Positions 11,160 to 22,640 of a stretch of DNA of 64,000 bases are shown one piece after another. The position numbers were made by a program, and so were the translations under genes. How positions within the stretch are numbered: the first letter of the stretch is position 1; each line of letters opens with the position of its first letter. Origin of the DNA: Ligula intestinalis (taxonomy: Eukaryota; Platyhelminthes; Cestoda; Diphyllobothriidea; Diphyllobothriidae); assembly GCA_036362985.1 (NCBI GenBank), contig JAYGXS010000001.1, forward strand, positions 43,637,430 through 43,701,429. The letters run 5' to 3'. The notes beneath the pieces are model-generated. The model was given only the letters and a program-made list of their open reading frames with translations, did no database searches and was not told the origin of the DNA.

Positions 11160-11640
11160 GCCCAAAGCACAAGTCTCTCAGCTTTCGGCAACGATTGCCG
11201 TACTGCAGCTGCGTGCATCTGCTATCCCATCCCGGCGCTCCTCCAGCCACGACCGGCGTCGTTTGCGCTCTCGCCCGACAACCGTCGAGTGGTCGATGTT
11301 TTCTGGTTGATGCTGGTGTCATCCATCCCTCAGTAGCCAACCGTCGGTGTCCCAACACTGGCCTCTTAATTCAGGCCATGAACAAATCGCCCATTGCCAC
11401 CTTCGGTATCTGCTCCCGCTTACTGGACGTCGGCTTAGGGCGTCTCAACCCTTGGATTTTTATCCTGGGATCGACCATACTGACATTGCTGTCGAAAAAC
11501 GCCATGTTGGATAGTTCTGTGAAGAGGATGTTTTCATATTCCAACTACAGAAATTGCCACACACTACTGCTAACGACAATTTTCGCTCATTTGTGCTGTC
11601 GTCCCTTTGCTAAAAATTGTTCTCCTCTCTTCACAATCTT
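11160..11640 (+). pseudogene. Decayed Gypsy-type gag end and aspartic protease
   Basis: The reading frame around 11290-11500 gives F-L-V-D-A-G-V-I-H-P-S-V-A-N-R-R-C-P-N, then S-P-I-A-T-F-G and W-I-F-I-L-G, the pattern of retroviral-type aspartic proteases of Gypsy elements, where L-V-D-T-G-A is expected. Here T-G-A has become A-G and two residues are lost, so the active site is dead. Arginine/serine-rich sequence upstream (11220-11280) fits the end of a gag region in a shifted frame. No reverse transcriptase follows. Confidence 0.45.
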
Positions 11641-11994
11641 GCTCAAAATGGGAATCGAGCTACCGGCAAGCTAGTTTCCGACGGCAGTTTTTGTGGAAGC
11701 TTTCTCATTTTCCACCCAGGCCATCCATCTCCTAGTATTATCTCGACAGACACTTGGCGACATGCTCTCAATTTTTATATGATGCGCTCAGGTTCGTCGG
11801 TCCTTCGAACTGTAGCAGTCAACGCTCAGCTTCAATGCGCTGACTCATCGTGCCTTCGCTTACCTAGCCTTAGGTGCTCGCGCACAACAATTCCCCCTCC
11901 CCCACATTTTTGATCAATCGCTGTTAGAGACCCACGTTGTCCTGCTCGCTTTACGCCTGCGATCGATTCGCTGCCTAAGACGTGCATAAAATCC

Positions 11995-12110
11995 AAGCCA
12001 ATCAACGTGCGTTATGTCACTGATTGGTTGCAGGCGGCAGAGAATACGTCCCAGAGTCAATTAATCTAAAGAGCGGATACAAACTAACATAGCTTATCTG
12101 AAGACGGCGC
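11995..12110 (-). repeat. Dispersed repeat R1, reversed fragment
   Basis: On the minus strand it reads GTCTTCAGA, then GCCTGCAACCAATCAGTGAC and GTTGATTGGCTTGG, matching 5480-5570 of copy 1. Confidence 0.4.
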
Positions 12111-12689
12111 TGGCAGCTGGCGCATGACAGAAGCTTTTGCAAAGCTCTTTTATCGTCGTGAAAAGCGTGTTGCAACCTTATGTGTCTTTCTTGACTTAAG
12201 ATTTTTGAAACCTTTTTGTCGACACCTAAACTTCGACAGAATGACTCTAATACGGTTCCGTCAGGATTGTCTATCAAGGGACGAAAATCTTTCGAGTTCA
12301 GCGTGGGACTTGCGAGAATGTGGAGAGCGTGGACCACCCCAAAGCTGCTTTTTCGGACACTTCGCTTGACGAGCCCTGTGTTCCCCTGCCAACTGCTTAC
12401 CCAACCCCCAACCCTCTTTCCCACCGTCCCGATTATTCCACCTTCCCGCCTGTCCGCAATCGCAAACTGCTTCCGCCTCCAATTCCAAGATTCTGATCCC
12501 TCTCCTACGCCACTTATATGCATATTTTTTTTCACAGTGGCCGTCAGGAACACTTTTCGGATCGGTTAATTATCCAGTTCTTTTAGACTTTGACATGCCC
12601 TTCAGCGTCGTTTCACACCATGTTCCGGCCTCTGAGGAGAGTACTATGTCAAGGTGTCAGACTATCTTGACGTTAATTTTTTTGTATCC

Positions 12690-12855
12690 TTCCGCAACTG
12701 AACTGTTTGTTTTACAGAAAGTGTATAGCCCACACTTGAAGGCTTGCGCGTAGCATCTGTTGGCTGTTCAGGTGACTTGACTTTCGCTTACTACTTTTTG
12801 CATTATTCCTGCTAGTATTCGTGTAGGCTTTGTGATAGGGTTCTTTGAGTTGCCG
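12690..12855 (+). repeat. Dispersed repeat R2, copy 2
   Basis: AACTGAACTGTTTGTTTTAC, TTGCATTATTCCTG, CTGCTAGTATTCG and GGCTTTGTGATAGGGTT match copy 1 at 8541-8628. Confidence 0.35.
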
Positions 12856-13554
12856 CAAATATGCACAGAATGCTTTGCAAATGCTCTATTGTTACACTGG
12901 CACGGCTATGTGGGCTTTTTTAAAGGACGCTGCTATTAGTTAGTAAATTTATTTCTGACATCGGGTAGGACGGCCTTCACTTAGCCAAAATCAGCGAGGG
13001 CTTATATGGAAAAGAAAAACAAACTTTTGGGATCCGAAAATAGGTTTGTGAGCGGCAGAGGGTTCCTGGCACAATCATACAGAAGCAATAGTGCCAAAAA
13101 TAAAAGTACACCACGGGGCGGCAGGTGACGCTTGGAAGTGGAGGACGTCGGCGTTGCTCAGATATCTTAGACACACGAGAGAAGGAACACAGAAGAAAAT
13201 CTTCGGTAGGTTGAGAATAACGCCAAATTGTTGAACACGGTCAAACACCGTTACAACATGTATGACGGACGGCCAACAATGTTGTCCCCACTTCGTTTTC
13301 CAAGGCCCGCTACCCAAAATTCAAGCATAATCCCACTTAGTTGCTGAACTCTACGGGTACTTGGGCGCATCCAAAGCAGCTCCATTAAGTGACCTTGCAA
13401 GTTAGACATGCAAGACGCAAGCTGTGTAAGTTTACACTCATTGATGAACGTGCAATTGACCCTTAACGCAACTCATGTGTCCCGCTCTGCTATGGGTCTC
13501 GACAGAGGCCGTGAAATTCGTAACAGCTAAGAGTAGGCAGATAGTATCGCCGGC

Positions 13555-13735
13555 AAAGAGGAGGGAGACTGGAATGGCCATTTCTGGCTTATTGGCCGTC
13601 CTCAGCCAGTCATACCCAGACTCATGTGATGCCCTACTTGAGCCTCGAACGCACAAGCTTTTTGATCAGATTCAAACGCCCTAATCGTTGAGCCAAGAGC
13701 TCGTTGTCTCACCAGTTTATGCCAGGGGATATTGA
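13555..13735 (-). repeat. SINE family S2, copy 3
   Basis: The block TGGCTTATTGGCCGTCCTCAG (first 20 bases diagnostic) and CAGTCATACCCAGA match the S2 tail. On the minus strand TTGGCTCAACGATTAGGGCG is an A-box-like head and GCGTTCGAGGCTC is a B box. It lies inside a larger inverted repeat (13428-13828). Confidence 0.5.
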
Positions 13736-13988
13736 AACTCATTGGTGAACGCTCACCTGACTAAGACAGAGCGAGACAGATGAGTTTCGTTAGTGTTCAT
13801 GTGAACGTTCATCAATGAGTGTAAACATACTGTCACCGCATATGCACATAACGTATCGGTCTCACCGGTTATTTGCGAATCCACCGCCAGACCTCTCCAC
13901 ACCAGCATATTAAATACACACGAACCCGTCCCAAATGACTGTCCACAGGTGAGAAAAGCCAACTCTTATGTAAGTGGAAAGCACGTTA

Positions 13989-14307
13989 CAGTAGTCGCCG
14001 GTTATAAAGCCCACCTCGGGCCCAGACCAAATTGGGCTTAATAAGCGGCGGGCGCACTAAACGGAAAATCCTAGTTCTTGATTAGCAAACGCAGGATAGG
14101 CACTATACATTACATACGTACTGCAACCAGTTGCACACGCAGAAAGATGAGAATCTCACTCTACCCTGTTGGCAAACTGGGCTTTGTAGCCGGCAACTGG
14201 ACTTATTAGCCGGCGGATTTTGCTACGTAAAATTCCGTCCCAAGCTGATTTGGGCTTTATACGCGGCTGCGCCTATTAACCGTGGGCTTAATAACCGGCG
14301 ACTACTG
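13989..14307. mobile_element. 319 bp pogo/Tc1-mariner-like MITE with TA target sites
   Basis: The ends are CAGTAGTCGCCGGTTATAAA (13989 onward) and the reverse complement of CAGTAGTCGCCGGTTATTAA (to 14307). The match continues to about 26 bp with one mismatch. TA lies directly outside both ends (13987-13988 and 14308-14309), as expected for Tc1/mariner/pogo insertion. Internal copies of GGGCTTAATAAGCGGC-like sequence make it partly palindromic. It contains no transposase. Confidence 0.65.
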
Positions 14308-14309
14308 TA

Positions 14310-17290
14310 TTTGGTTGCTGCTCCGTGTGGCCACTGTGGCATTCTAATGCATGTTAAACTCTAGAAGCCCATCTCCAATTAATTCGAAAACCCGATTTGT
14401 TGTGCGGGGGCTGGACAGAAAGATGGACCAGTTGTCTTTGTATCAGCCAAATGACCGCTTCGGAAATTGTACTCGTGCAGCTCCTCATTATAAAAAGTTT
14501 GATGCGCTTTTGAATTATCACGCTGCATAAAGAATCGTGGCTTAGAAGGTTGTGAACTGATCGCAGTAGAGTAAATTATCCCGTTAAATCCTTTCCACTA
14601 CGACCTTCAGGCCCGGTGCCTTTTGGGAAGGAGGATAAGTGGAAGGCCAGAGGTATAGACTTCAAACCTGCCTACTAGGCGCTTCGCACAAGGCTCGGAT
14701 CAGCTCGGACAGGGCTAGTACGACAAACGAGCATGCAGAACCGAGGGCCTACTCTGACAGAAAATGCGGGGTGGCGGTCGGAGGTCACGCGGCTAACATC
14801 AAACACTATTTCATGAATGCACAAGCGAAGCGGAAAACAACTCAAGTGGACAGCAACGAGTGATAAGTCCGTTGGTTGACGTGTCAGCAAACATAGTGAC
14901 TCACCTACAATTACGCTGGTCGCAGAAGGGGCAAAGGTCTGCAAGTCTGACAGTAGCCAACCTCTGGGAGACCAAATATATTCAGCAACGTACAGGCAGG
15001 TCAGCATTCGCGTGTCAAACACAGGTATAATAAGAGGCAGACGGCAAGATTGGCTAACTCAAGACTACCAGACACAGCAACTAAAACACTCTGACGATGA
15101 AAGTGAGAAAGGCTCCGACATGTCCATTCAAATATACTTTGGTCCATAAAATCGCCCCCTCTTCTTCTTCTTTTGGAGCTGAATGCGATAGAATATCTGT
15201 ACCGTGAATCTTTGCGCATAATGGTTTATTCTGTGAAGACGGAGTGGAGAATAAGTGGAAGGAAGTTGACCGTTGTGGGAGCTTAGGTCTGCACCAGAGC
15301 CAGACAGTGTCCGAAGTCCAAGCCTGGCGACAGTCAGACCAGCGGCCTCACAGAGCGGCCTTTGTTTGAGTCACTCATAAAGGTGATTGGCCAGACCGCG
15401 AGAGACCCACAAGTGCTTGGTGACCGCGCGAGACAAGTATGGGGCTGGCCCCGAAGGCAAGCCACGAACTGCCGTCACGTGACCTCGTATATGGATGGGC
15501 ACGGGAAGTCACTACAAACTTATAGGATAACTCGATCCTCTTAGCAGAGTGTCAAGCCGTGATGATTTTACTTTAATGTTGTCTTTATGGTGCTCCCATT
15601 CAGGTGGGATCCAAACGACTCTTTTCTTGTGTCTGCAAAGGCATGATCTAACATGCGCGGACACGGCGTATGTGGTAGGCATAGGCGCACCGTGTAGTCC
15701 TGGCAGTCAGTGCACCCGATCCTGCATCTTGTCTTCTGGATTACGCCATGACACGGGATTCAGGTGGGTAGGGAAAGAGAGTGTATTAGATTCTCCGTAA
15801 GTTTAATATCATTATAGGCCACCGTACCTACGCCCGCTGTGCTACATAAGGTGGACATAATCGTTCAAACTGGTCAAACTGACAATATACCTCCGCAGCA
15901 TTTCTGAAAGTCCTTCTGTCCTTCCTTGCAGTCAAGGAAGCAGAAGGAAGTTGTCTTAATAAATGCAATACTCGTTGCAGAATTTGTCGAAGAAGGCTCT
16001 GCCAATCTTCGTCCGCTGAATATCCATTTGAATGCAAGACAACGAGCCCAATGATGAAACGGACTTAAAAGTCGTAGATATTCGTGCCGATTTGAGAGAA
16101 TATTGTGTAGGCAAGGGCTCCAATGCCGTAAAATAATCTTAGAGGTTTAGCTGATGACCCTAAAAACGAGGTAACCGAGAAGACAAGAAAATTCTGCAAT
16201 CGGAAGGCTGTGCTACGATCACCACTGCACTTTGATAAGCAGGGAAAATTTGTACGTACGTTGGATTGGACATAAAGGAACCTTGAGAAGCATATGTTTT
16301 GCCTTTTTTTCCCACACGCCGATAAGGTTAAAACGCCTGCAAACGGATTTGAGTATGCCATACACGAGCCAGCCTCCGCTAACCATGTTGTGACGAAGCT
16401 GCAATTAAAGAATTGCCATAAAGTACACAATAAGGGGCCATTGCAGTTTTTTTTGCAGTTCAGAGGAAAAATTCTCGTGATGGCTGGAAATGTTCAAGGA
16501 CACGACTACGAACGCGTCATGATCGTTTAAAGTTACCTTTAGCTGTTCGTGGCGAGAACACTACGACAGAAATGGATCAGTTTTAATTTTTTTTCACGCC
16601 CAAATCAATGTCCTTATAGCAGTTCGGGACCGAACCATCTGGGAGGGTTTCAAATGCATTGGCTGACGAAGAGTGGAGCTGAGAAAGAGCAAATGTGATC
16701 GCTGAGACAATAATTTGATTCGCCTGAAGTTTCGAAATCATCAGAAAATATTGCAGATCAGTGAACTTCATACACAGGGAGTTGCCATGTTTGTAGGATA
16801 CAGTCGCTATGAAAATTAACGGCTCCCCCCGCACAGCGATCGCATGTACGTCTTCGTAAATACTTAATGCGACATGCATTACCATTTTTATTGGCGAATA
16901 GTGAAAATATATTTCAGCGCATGCCACGGACAAATATGCAGATATACGATGAACCTTCCTTTATCAATACAATTTAAAAATGTTTTCGCTTATTTTTGTA
17001 CGGGTGAAGTGCGCCGGACCGAATACACCAAACAGTACGGGAGTGTGCATGTCCCATGTATGTGGTCAACTATGCATGGTCAACTATGTCCTAGACAAGA
17101 CGCACATACAGCTGGGAAAAGTTGGCGCCTACAATACTGAGTCTGCTCTTAGGCGCAGATATTACTGGAAGTGCTCTGCGTGGAATTTCATTCGGTACTG
17201 TGCCCCGTGCAATCAAAAAAAAATCGCCACGGCAAATAACACATGGCTCCTCTTCAGCCAATCCTGACAGAATAGCCCAAAGAACGCGTA
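14310..17290. other. No gene seen; probable old repeats
   Basis: Repeated words such as ATAAGTGGAAGG (14635, 15252) and GCGAGAGACCCACA suggest decayed LTR-type sequence, but no domain is recognisable. Frames at 16065-16430 and 16583-16933 on the minus strand have no match that I know. Confidence 0.35.
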
Positions 17291-19850
17291 CGTCTTAACG
17301 GTACCCCCTAGAGACTTGCTTTTCGTTGCCGGAGACTGGAATGCCAGGACTGGCCCGTGCAATGAAACCTCGAGACACGTCATCGGAAAATACGGACTGG
17401 GCCAACGTTGCGACAACAGAGAACGATTGGTAACATTTGCTGATTATAACCATCTCGTCGTTATAAACACTCGTTTTCAACACCCCCATCGGCAGTTGCT
17501 AACATGGTATTCAAACGATGGTCAAACTGCAAACCAGATAGACTACATCTCAGTACGCTCAAGGTGGACCACCTCAGTATCCGACAGCCGATCGTTTCGA
17601 GGTGCGGAAGTTGGGTCGGATCACGTACTTGTCCCTGCCCGCTTTAAGCTCCGTTTGTCGAATCGAAGTTAGAAACTGCCCCCAAAACGTGTCAACGTTA
17701 TGGCACTATCACACACAGAAACCCGTGTAGCGTTCAACAAAAGTCTCACTGCACGGATCCGAGATCAATCCACTGTTCGCATCGAACCTCCAGATGACGT
17801 CGATAATGAAACTTCGCCCGATACTCAGGGGCCACACTTGGATAGACGCGCTACAAATTGCGATGAATTCGAGCTTGCAGCAACAGGTAGTACCGAGGAA
17901 GGACTGGATCTCCACAGCCACCCTCCATCCATCGGCACAAGCTAGAATCGCTCGGTTGTCAAACTCAGAGAACTACCGTTCATTGAGACGCCAAACTACG
18001 CGATCAGCAAGATGCGACCGTCAGAACCATTGGACCGAGTTAGCTGGCTCCATGGAATCAGCTTAAAACTCTGGTAACTTCCACCAGCTCTTTTACCTTT
18101 TACGTAAAGCATCAGGCAAATATTAACCGCCTTGCACTACCGTTCGGGATAACTCGGGTCAAGTGATAACTGATATGGCTGGCAAAATCGATCGATGGCG
18201 AGAGCACTTTAGCGAGCTACTGGATCCACCTATACGTTCACCTGCGAACCTACAGCTATCAACTGGAACTCCATACGGTAGTGACTGCGAGCTACCTATG
18301 AGATTTAAAGTAGATTCGGTATTACAACGATTAAAAGTTCGGAAGGCAGCGGGTGAAGATGGTATCCCAGCAGAAGCCTACAAAACTAATTGTCCTGCTT
18401 TGAAGAAATCACTACATCGACTGTACTCGACTATATGGACTACCGAAATCATCCCGACTGACTGGTCACTGTCCATTATTTTACCGATACCGAAGCGCGG
18501 TGACAGGACATTATGCTCAAACTATCGCGGCATCAGCCTCACAGATAAAGCCGCCAAAGACTTTGCTACCATCCTTCGCCGTAGGTTTTCAAATGAGCGC
18601 AATCTTCGTACTCGTCTTAACCAAAAAGGATTTCATCCAGGTAGAGGATGTATTAACCAGATCTTCATTCTACGCCGCATACTAGAGCACATACATCAAA
18701 ACCAAAAGATCAGCACCACCTGTTTCATCGACTTCAAGACCGCCTTTGATTCTATCGACAGAAAATCTTTATGGAAAGTCTTGCTTGCTGACGGTCTCCC
18801 ACCAAAGTTGCTCAATCTAATCAAAGCTTACTATGGCACAACATCAGCCCAAGTAAGAACCCTTGGTAAAGAGTCAACTTCTTTCCCTCTGACTTGTGGA
18901 GTTCGACAAGGGTGCCCTCTTTCTCCAGTTCTCTTCAATTCTGCCTGATAATAGATGTGAAATCAGCCCCGAATTCAGAGTACCAGACCTGGAATATGCT
19001 GATGCCATTGTCGTACTCGGTAAAACTCCTCAGTCACTACAACCAACGCCAGACCTAATCACCAGCTTCGCTGCAACTGTTGGTCTGACAATTAATGTGC
19101 GCAAGACGAAGCTCCTGACTACGTATCTGGGCACAGCACAACCACTCTTTATCAGCGGTCAACGCATTGAATAAGTTAGCTGCTTCCGCTATTTGGGTTA
19201 GAATATGCTAGCCAATGGACAGGCCAAAGACGAAATCAAGAACCGAATCGCGCAGGCTAGAAGTGCATTTAGGCTGCTAGCCAGACCACTCTGGTCTCGC
19301 TCAGACATCAGTTTACGTACTTAGCTGCTGATATACAAAGCATCAATCAGACCGGTGTTAGTATATGCCTGCGAAACATGGCCAGTGAGAAAGGCAGACA
19401 TCCTATCGCTCGAAGTCTTTGACCGTTGGTGTCTTCGACGCCTCTTGAGAGTCTTCTGGCAGGATCGAATCTCCTATGTTGAGCTATACCACAGATGTTT
19501 CAAACTACCAAGTCTAGCATCGTACATCCAGCATCACCGATTGCAATGGTTTGGCCATGTTCTGCGCAAACCATCGACAGACCTCTGCAGATTGGTCGTA
19601 AACCTTTCTCGTAGTGCAAACTGGAGATACCGAGAGGGCGGTCAACTGAAGACATGGCTCAGCACCGTTAAGTCGGACGTTGAACGGATGGGCCTCGTAA
19701 CCGTTCACGGCTTGCGACATTGGAACAAACAATAAGTTAACATCTGTGAAGAGCTCACCTCTGACCGCCGCTATTCGTGACATCCGTGAAGCCGATTCAT
19801 CCAACAACAGGAGCTAACCGGATCAAGCATCAAGTAAGTATGTCTTAACA
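17290..19850 (+). mobile_element. RTE-like non-LTR retrotransposon, broken
   Basis: An endonuclease domain (17316-17660) shows G-D-W-N-A-R-T-G, N-Q-I-D-Y-I and G-S-D-H. A reverse transcriptase follows in pieces (18163-18948, then a shifted frame to 19174) with D-G-I-P-A-E, N-Y-R-G-I-S-L-T-D, G-F-H-P-G-R-G-C and G-V-R-Q-G-C-P-L-S-P. The catalytic Y-A-D-D reads Y-A-D-A. A C-terminal part (19355-19735) has Y-A-C-E-T-W and W-F-G-H-V-L-R. There are stops at 19171 and 19323 and several frameshifts. The 3' end shows AAGTAAGTA, a short tandem tail typical of the RTE clade. Host factors and activity are not expected. Confidence 0.85.
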
Positions 19851-20298
19851 TAATTGAACCCGCAGCTACATCCCGCAGAAGCAACCGATACAGTTTGGTC
19901 ATGGTTGACTTATTTACCACAATAGCTTGAGTAGAAGCCACGCCCCATGTGTCAGCGGAAACAGCCGAACCGAGCCATTTGCAGTGGCTGGATATGTAGG
20001 TGGGGTGCCCCAGCCACACCATTCTGATAGAGGAATTTGATTGAAAAAGCAATTAAACACGACATGTCTAAGTACTCAGGAATCAATAATACGCGTACAA
20101 CTTACCACCCGGAGGGCAGTAGGGCGGACGAATAGAACACTGATCAAGTTATTAAAGGTTTCCGTTGATCGCCAAGCCCCATGCTTGTGGGATAATGCGT
20201 TGGTAGCTTGGACGCTTGCCTATTGTTCTACGTTTAACACAATTAGAGCTGCCATAACCCAGCTTCACACACTAAGTTAAGGCAGCCACTATGAGTTC

Positions 20299-20515
20299 AT
20301 ATGGGTGAGGGAAGCGAGAGAAAGAGTGGAAGATGCTTCGCAAGTATACTATTAGTTAAAACAAAATCAGGCGCATTTTGGTGGCACACATAGGAAGGGC
20401 GTCCCTGAGCACGATCCCGCCTCGTTCTTCATTCAGTCTTAACAAAGGCTAGATGGGTGAAGGAAGAGTGTGGCAAATGCTGCGCAAATCTACTATCACT
20501 TTAAAGTAGATACGC
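20299..20515. repeat. Degenerate direct duplication
   Basis: ATGGGTGAGGGAAGCGAG ... AGATGCTTCGCAAGTATACTATTAG near 20300 is echoed by ATGGGTGAAGGAAGAGTG ... AAATGCTGCGCAAATCTACTATCAC near 20453. The unit is about 153 bp. No known element was recognised. Confidence 0.45.
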
Positions 20516-20559
20516 ACAAGTCGCCGCCTCTGCAGTAAAATGCTTAGAGCATATGCCGG

Positions 20560-21150
20560 ATACAATCAAAATCGATGGTCGAACTATCGTATTGCATCGG
20601 AAACTTTAGAGGGGAGATCATTGAGGGATAAAACTCTACTGCGCTGCAGGTTGCTCATGAAAACTGAGGTGGTTGAATTGCTCACGACAGCGATCGAACT
20701 TGGCCGAGGTTTAGCAATAAAGCCGCCATTGACATTGTGAACAGAGTCACAAAGTTTCGAGGGTTTACCACTAACCTGGCTAATAATTCGGTGGAGTTTT
20801 CGGCTGTCAACAACCTTTGAGATGAGTTTGATGGAACTTGCCGTTGCGGACAAATACTTCTGCTGGTCACCCCTAGTCGACTTCGCTGTCAGCTTTCGGA
20901 GTTGACGGAAAGAAGCATCGTTGCGGAAATAACTGGAGCTGTCTAGGAAGACATCTGCATGATTTTTTCGTCCATCCAGTCACTGCAGCGTCGCTGAATG
21001 AACCTACTAATTTCCCCAGCTGCACAATAGATATCGAGGGTAATTTCACAGAACCTGTGAGGGCTATCGGGTTTGAAAGCTGTTCGATTAAGGTGGTCAC
21101 GTCCGTTCAATATTTTTGCACTAATCTCCAACCAACTTTGTTACCATTTT
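20560..21150 (-). mobile_element. RTE-like LINE fragment, reversed
   Basis: The minus-strand translation at 20584-20853 contains L-H-R-I-I-S-Q-V-S-G-K-P-S and N-V-N-G-G-F-I-A, the linker between endonuclease and reverse transcriptase that is also found at 22690-22730. Upstream, to about 21150, broken frames look like the same linker region. It is a fragment with no catalytic domain. Confidence 0.5.
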
Positions 21151-22640
21151 CTAGGGTTCGCAAAACTAATAGATAGAGCTTTTGACGGTTGTAAAAAGCG
21201 TGGACGCAGACCCTGTGGTCATACTGGGTAAATGCTAGAATTCCTTAGTTGTTTCGGCACTGAGGACTTCAAAGATAACCGTTTTATACAGCACTAAACG
21301 TGCGAAGTGAGACTGAATTTCTGTGCTCAGAGCCCAAGCTACTCCAAGTCGTCATAAACTTTCAACACGAAGTAATATTGCATGCTAAAATCTAGAGTGC
21401 TAGACTGACTCTGAGGCATGTGCGAAAGGGAATATCGTTCATATGATGGGTGTTACCACTTTCGGCGCCAAGCATGGATTCGCTGTCATGAAACAAGCTA
21501 TGAGACTCAATGTGGTCAGCGTGGCTGGATTTTCGGCCGCTTTTCGAACATCAGGTCATAATATGCTTGTGGCGATGTTCGACGTCCGGGTTAGCGACAA
21601 TTAGCCGGTTGTGGACACCAGAGTCCAGGATAGCCAATAAGGTTATATTTGAATATATTTCTGGTCTAGTCCTGCCATTACAAGCCAGAAACTACTCAGC
21701 GCCAGGCACATTTGACTGAGAATAGTAGAATAGTCATACCCTGCGCTAGCATTTCACGTGCAGCCCATATAGTGTCCCCTCAAGCCCAATGAAAAAGACC
21801 TCACTTGGAAGCCCTTACCATAACACAGTAGTCGACCATTTGAAACTTTAAGTAGCGACACTGCGCATTGCCAGGTGTCTTACTTTTAATTATCGGATAA
21901 CAGATATATGGCGATGACAACTTAAAACTGACACATTCTGAGCCAGATGAAAGTCAAAAAGACTAGTCTAGTCTGTACTGCTATACTCAGGTGGCAAAAA
22001 ACGTGTCTAAGGAAAGGAAGTGGTGCTTGTTGCGCCAGGAGACTTCAGCGGTTTTAGCAAAAAAGTTCAAATGGCAGAAACACTGCAATTGAAACGGATG
22101 TTTTAACGGCTGGTGAACAGTAGCACAAATGGTCACAGCTTGAAAAAATTTCTCCTACTCATGGAGATGCAACTGTGGTCCCACCAAAATGACTGGAGAT
22201 GGTAATGCCTAGACTCAATGCTAAGTACTTACGTAATGACGTGGGTTAAAGCGAAAAACGCCGGATGACTGGTGAATTAAGTTTGGCTTTTGACAAATTA
22301 CGCCCTGAATCGTATTCACCAAGAATAACGTCGCGGGGTATTGTGTTACTAATTCACGACGATGAGAGAATCTCCTATACATCGGTTGTCATCTAAAGCG
22401 AACCATGTGGCTGTAAAATCTTTAGCATTATCCAAAGTAGTAGCGAAAGAGTTCCAATAAAACAATCCACTGATTACATTCTGGGCTAATCCGATACCTC
22501 GTAGTATCTTTTCCTGAAAGAAAAATACGCTCAGATTCTGTGCCCCAATTCTTCTGTAATTGTTTCCGATGGAGGTAACCCAGATAGGCCCCTGAGATCA
22601 TGGATGCACAAACAAATGAAGGGTGTTCTCTCATCGATGA
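21150..22640. other. No gene seen between two LINE remnants
   Basis: No frame above 70 codons gives a recognisable product and no terminal repeats were found. It may be 5' LINE sequence too decayed to identify. Confidence 0.35.

Noticed and set aside
18163..18948. Reverse transcriptase as a working host or defence gene
   Set aside because: It is one broken piece of an RTE-like LINE with endonuclease and C-terminal parts in other frames and a mutated Y-A-D-D.
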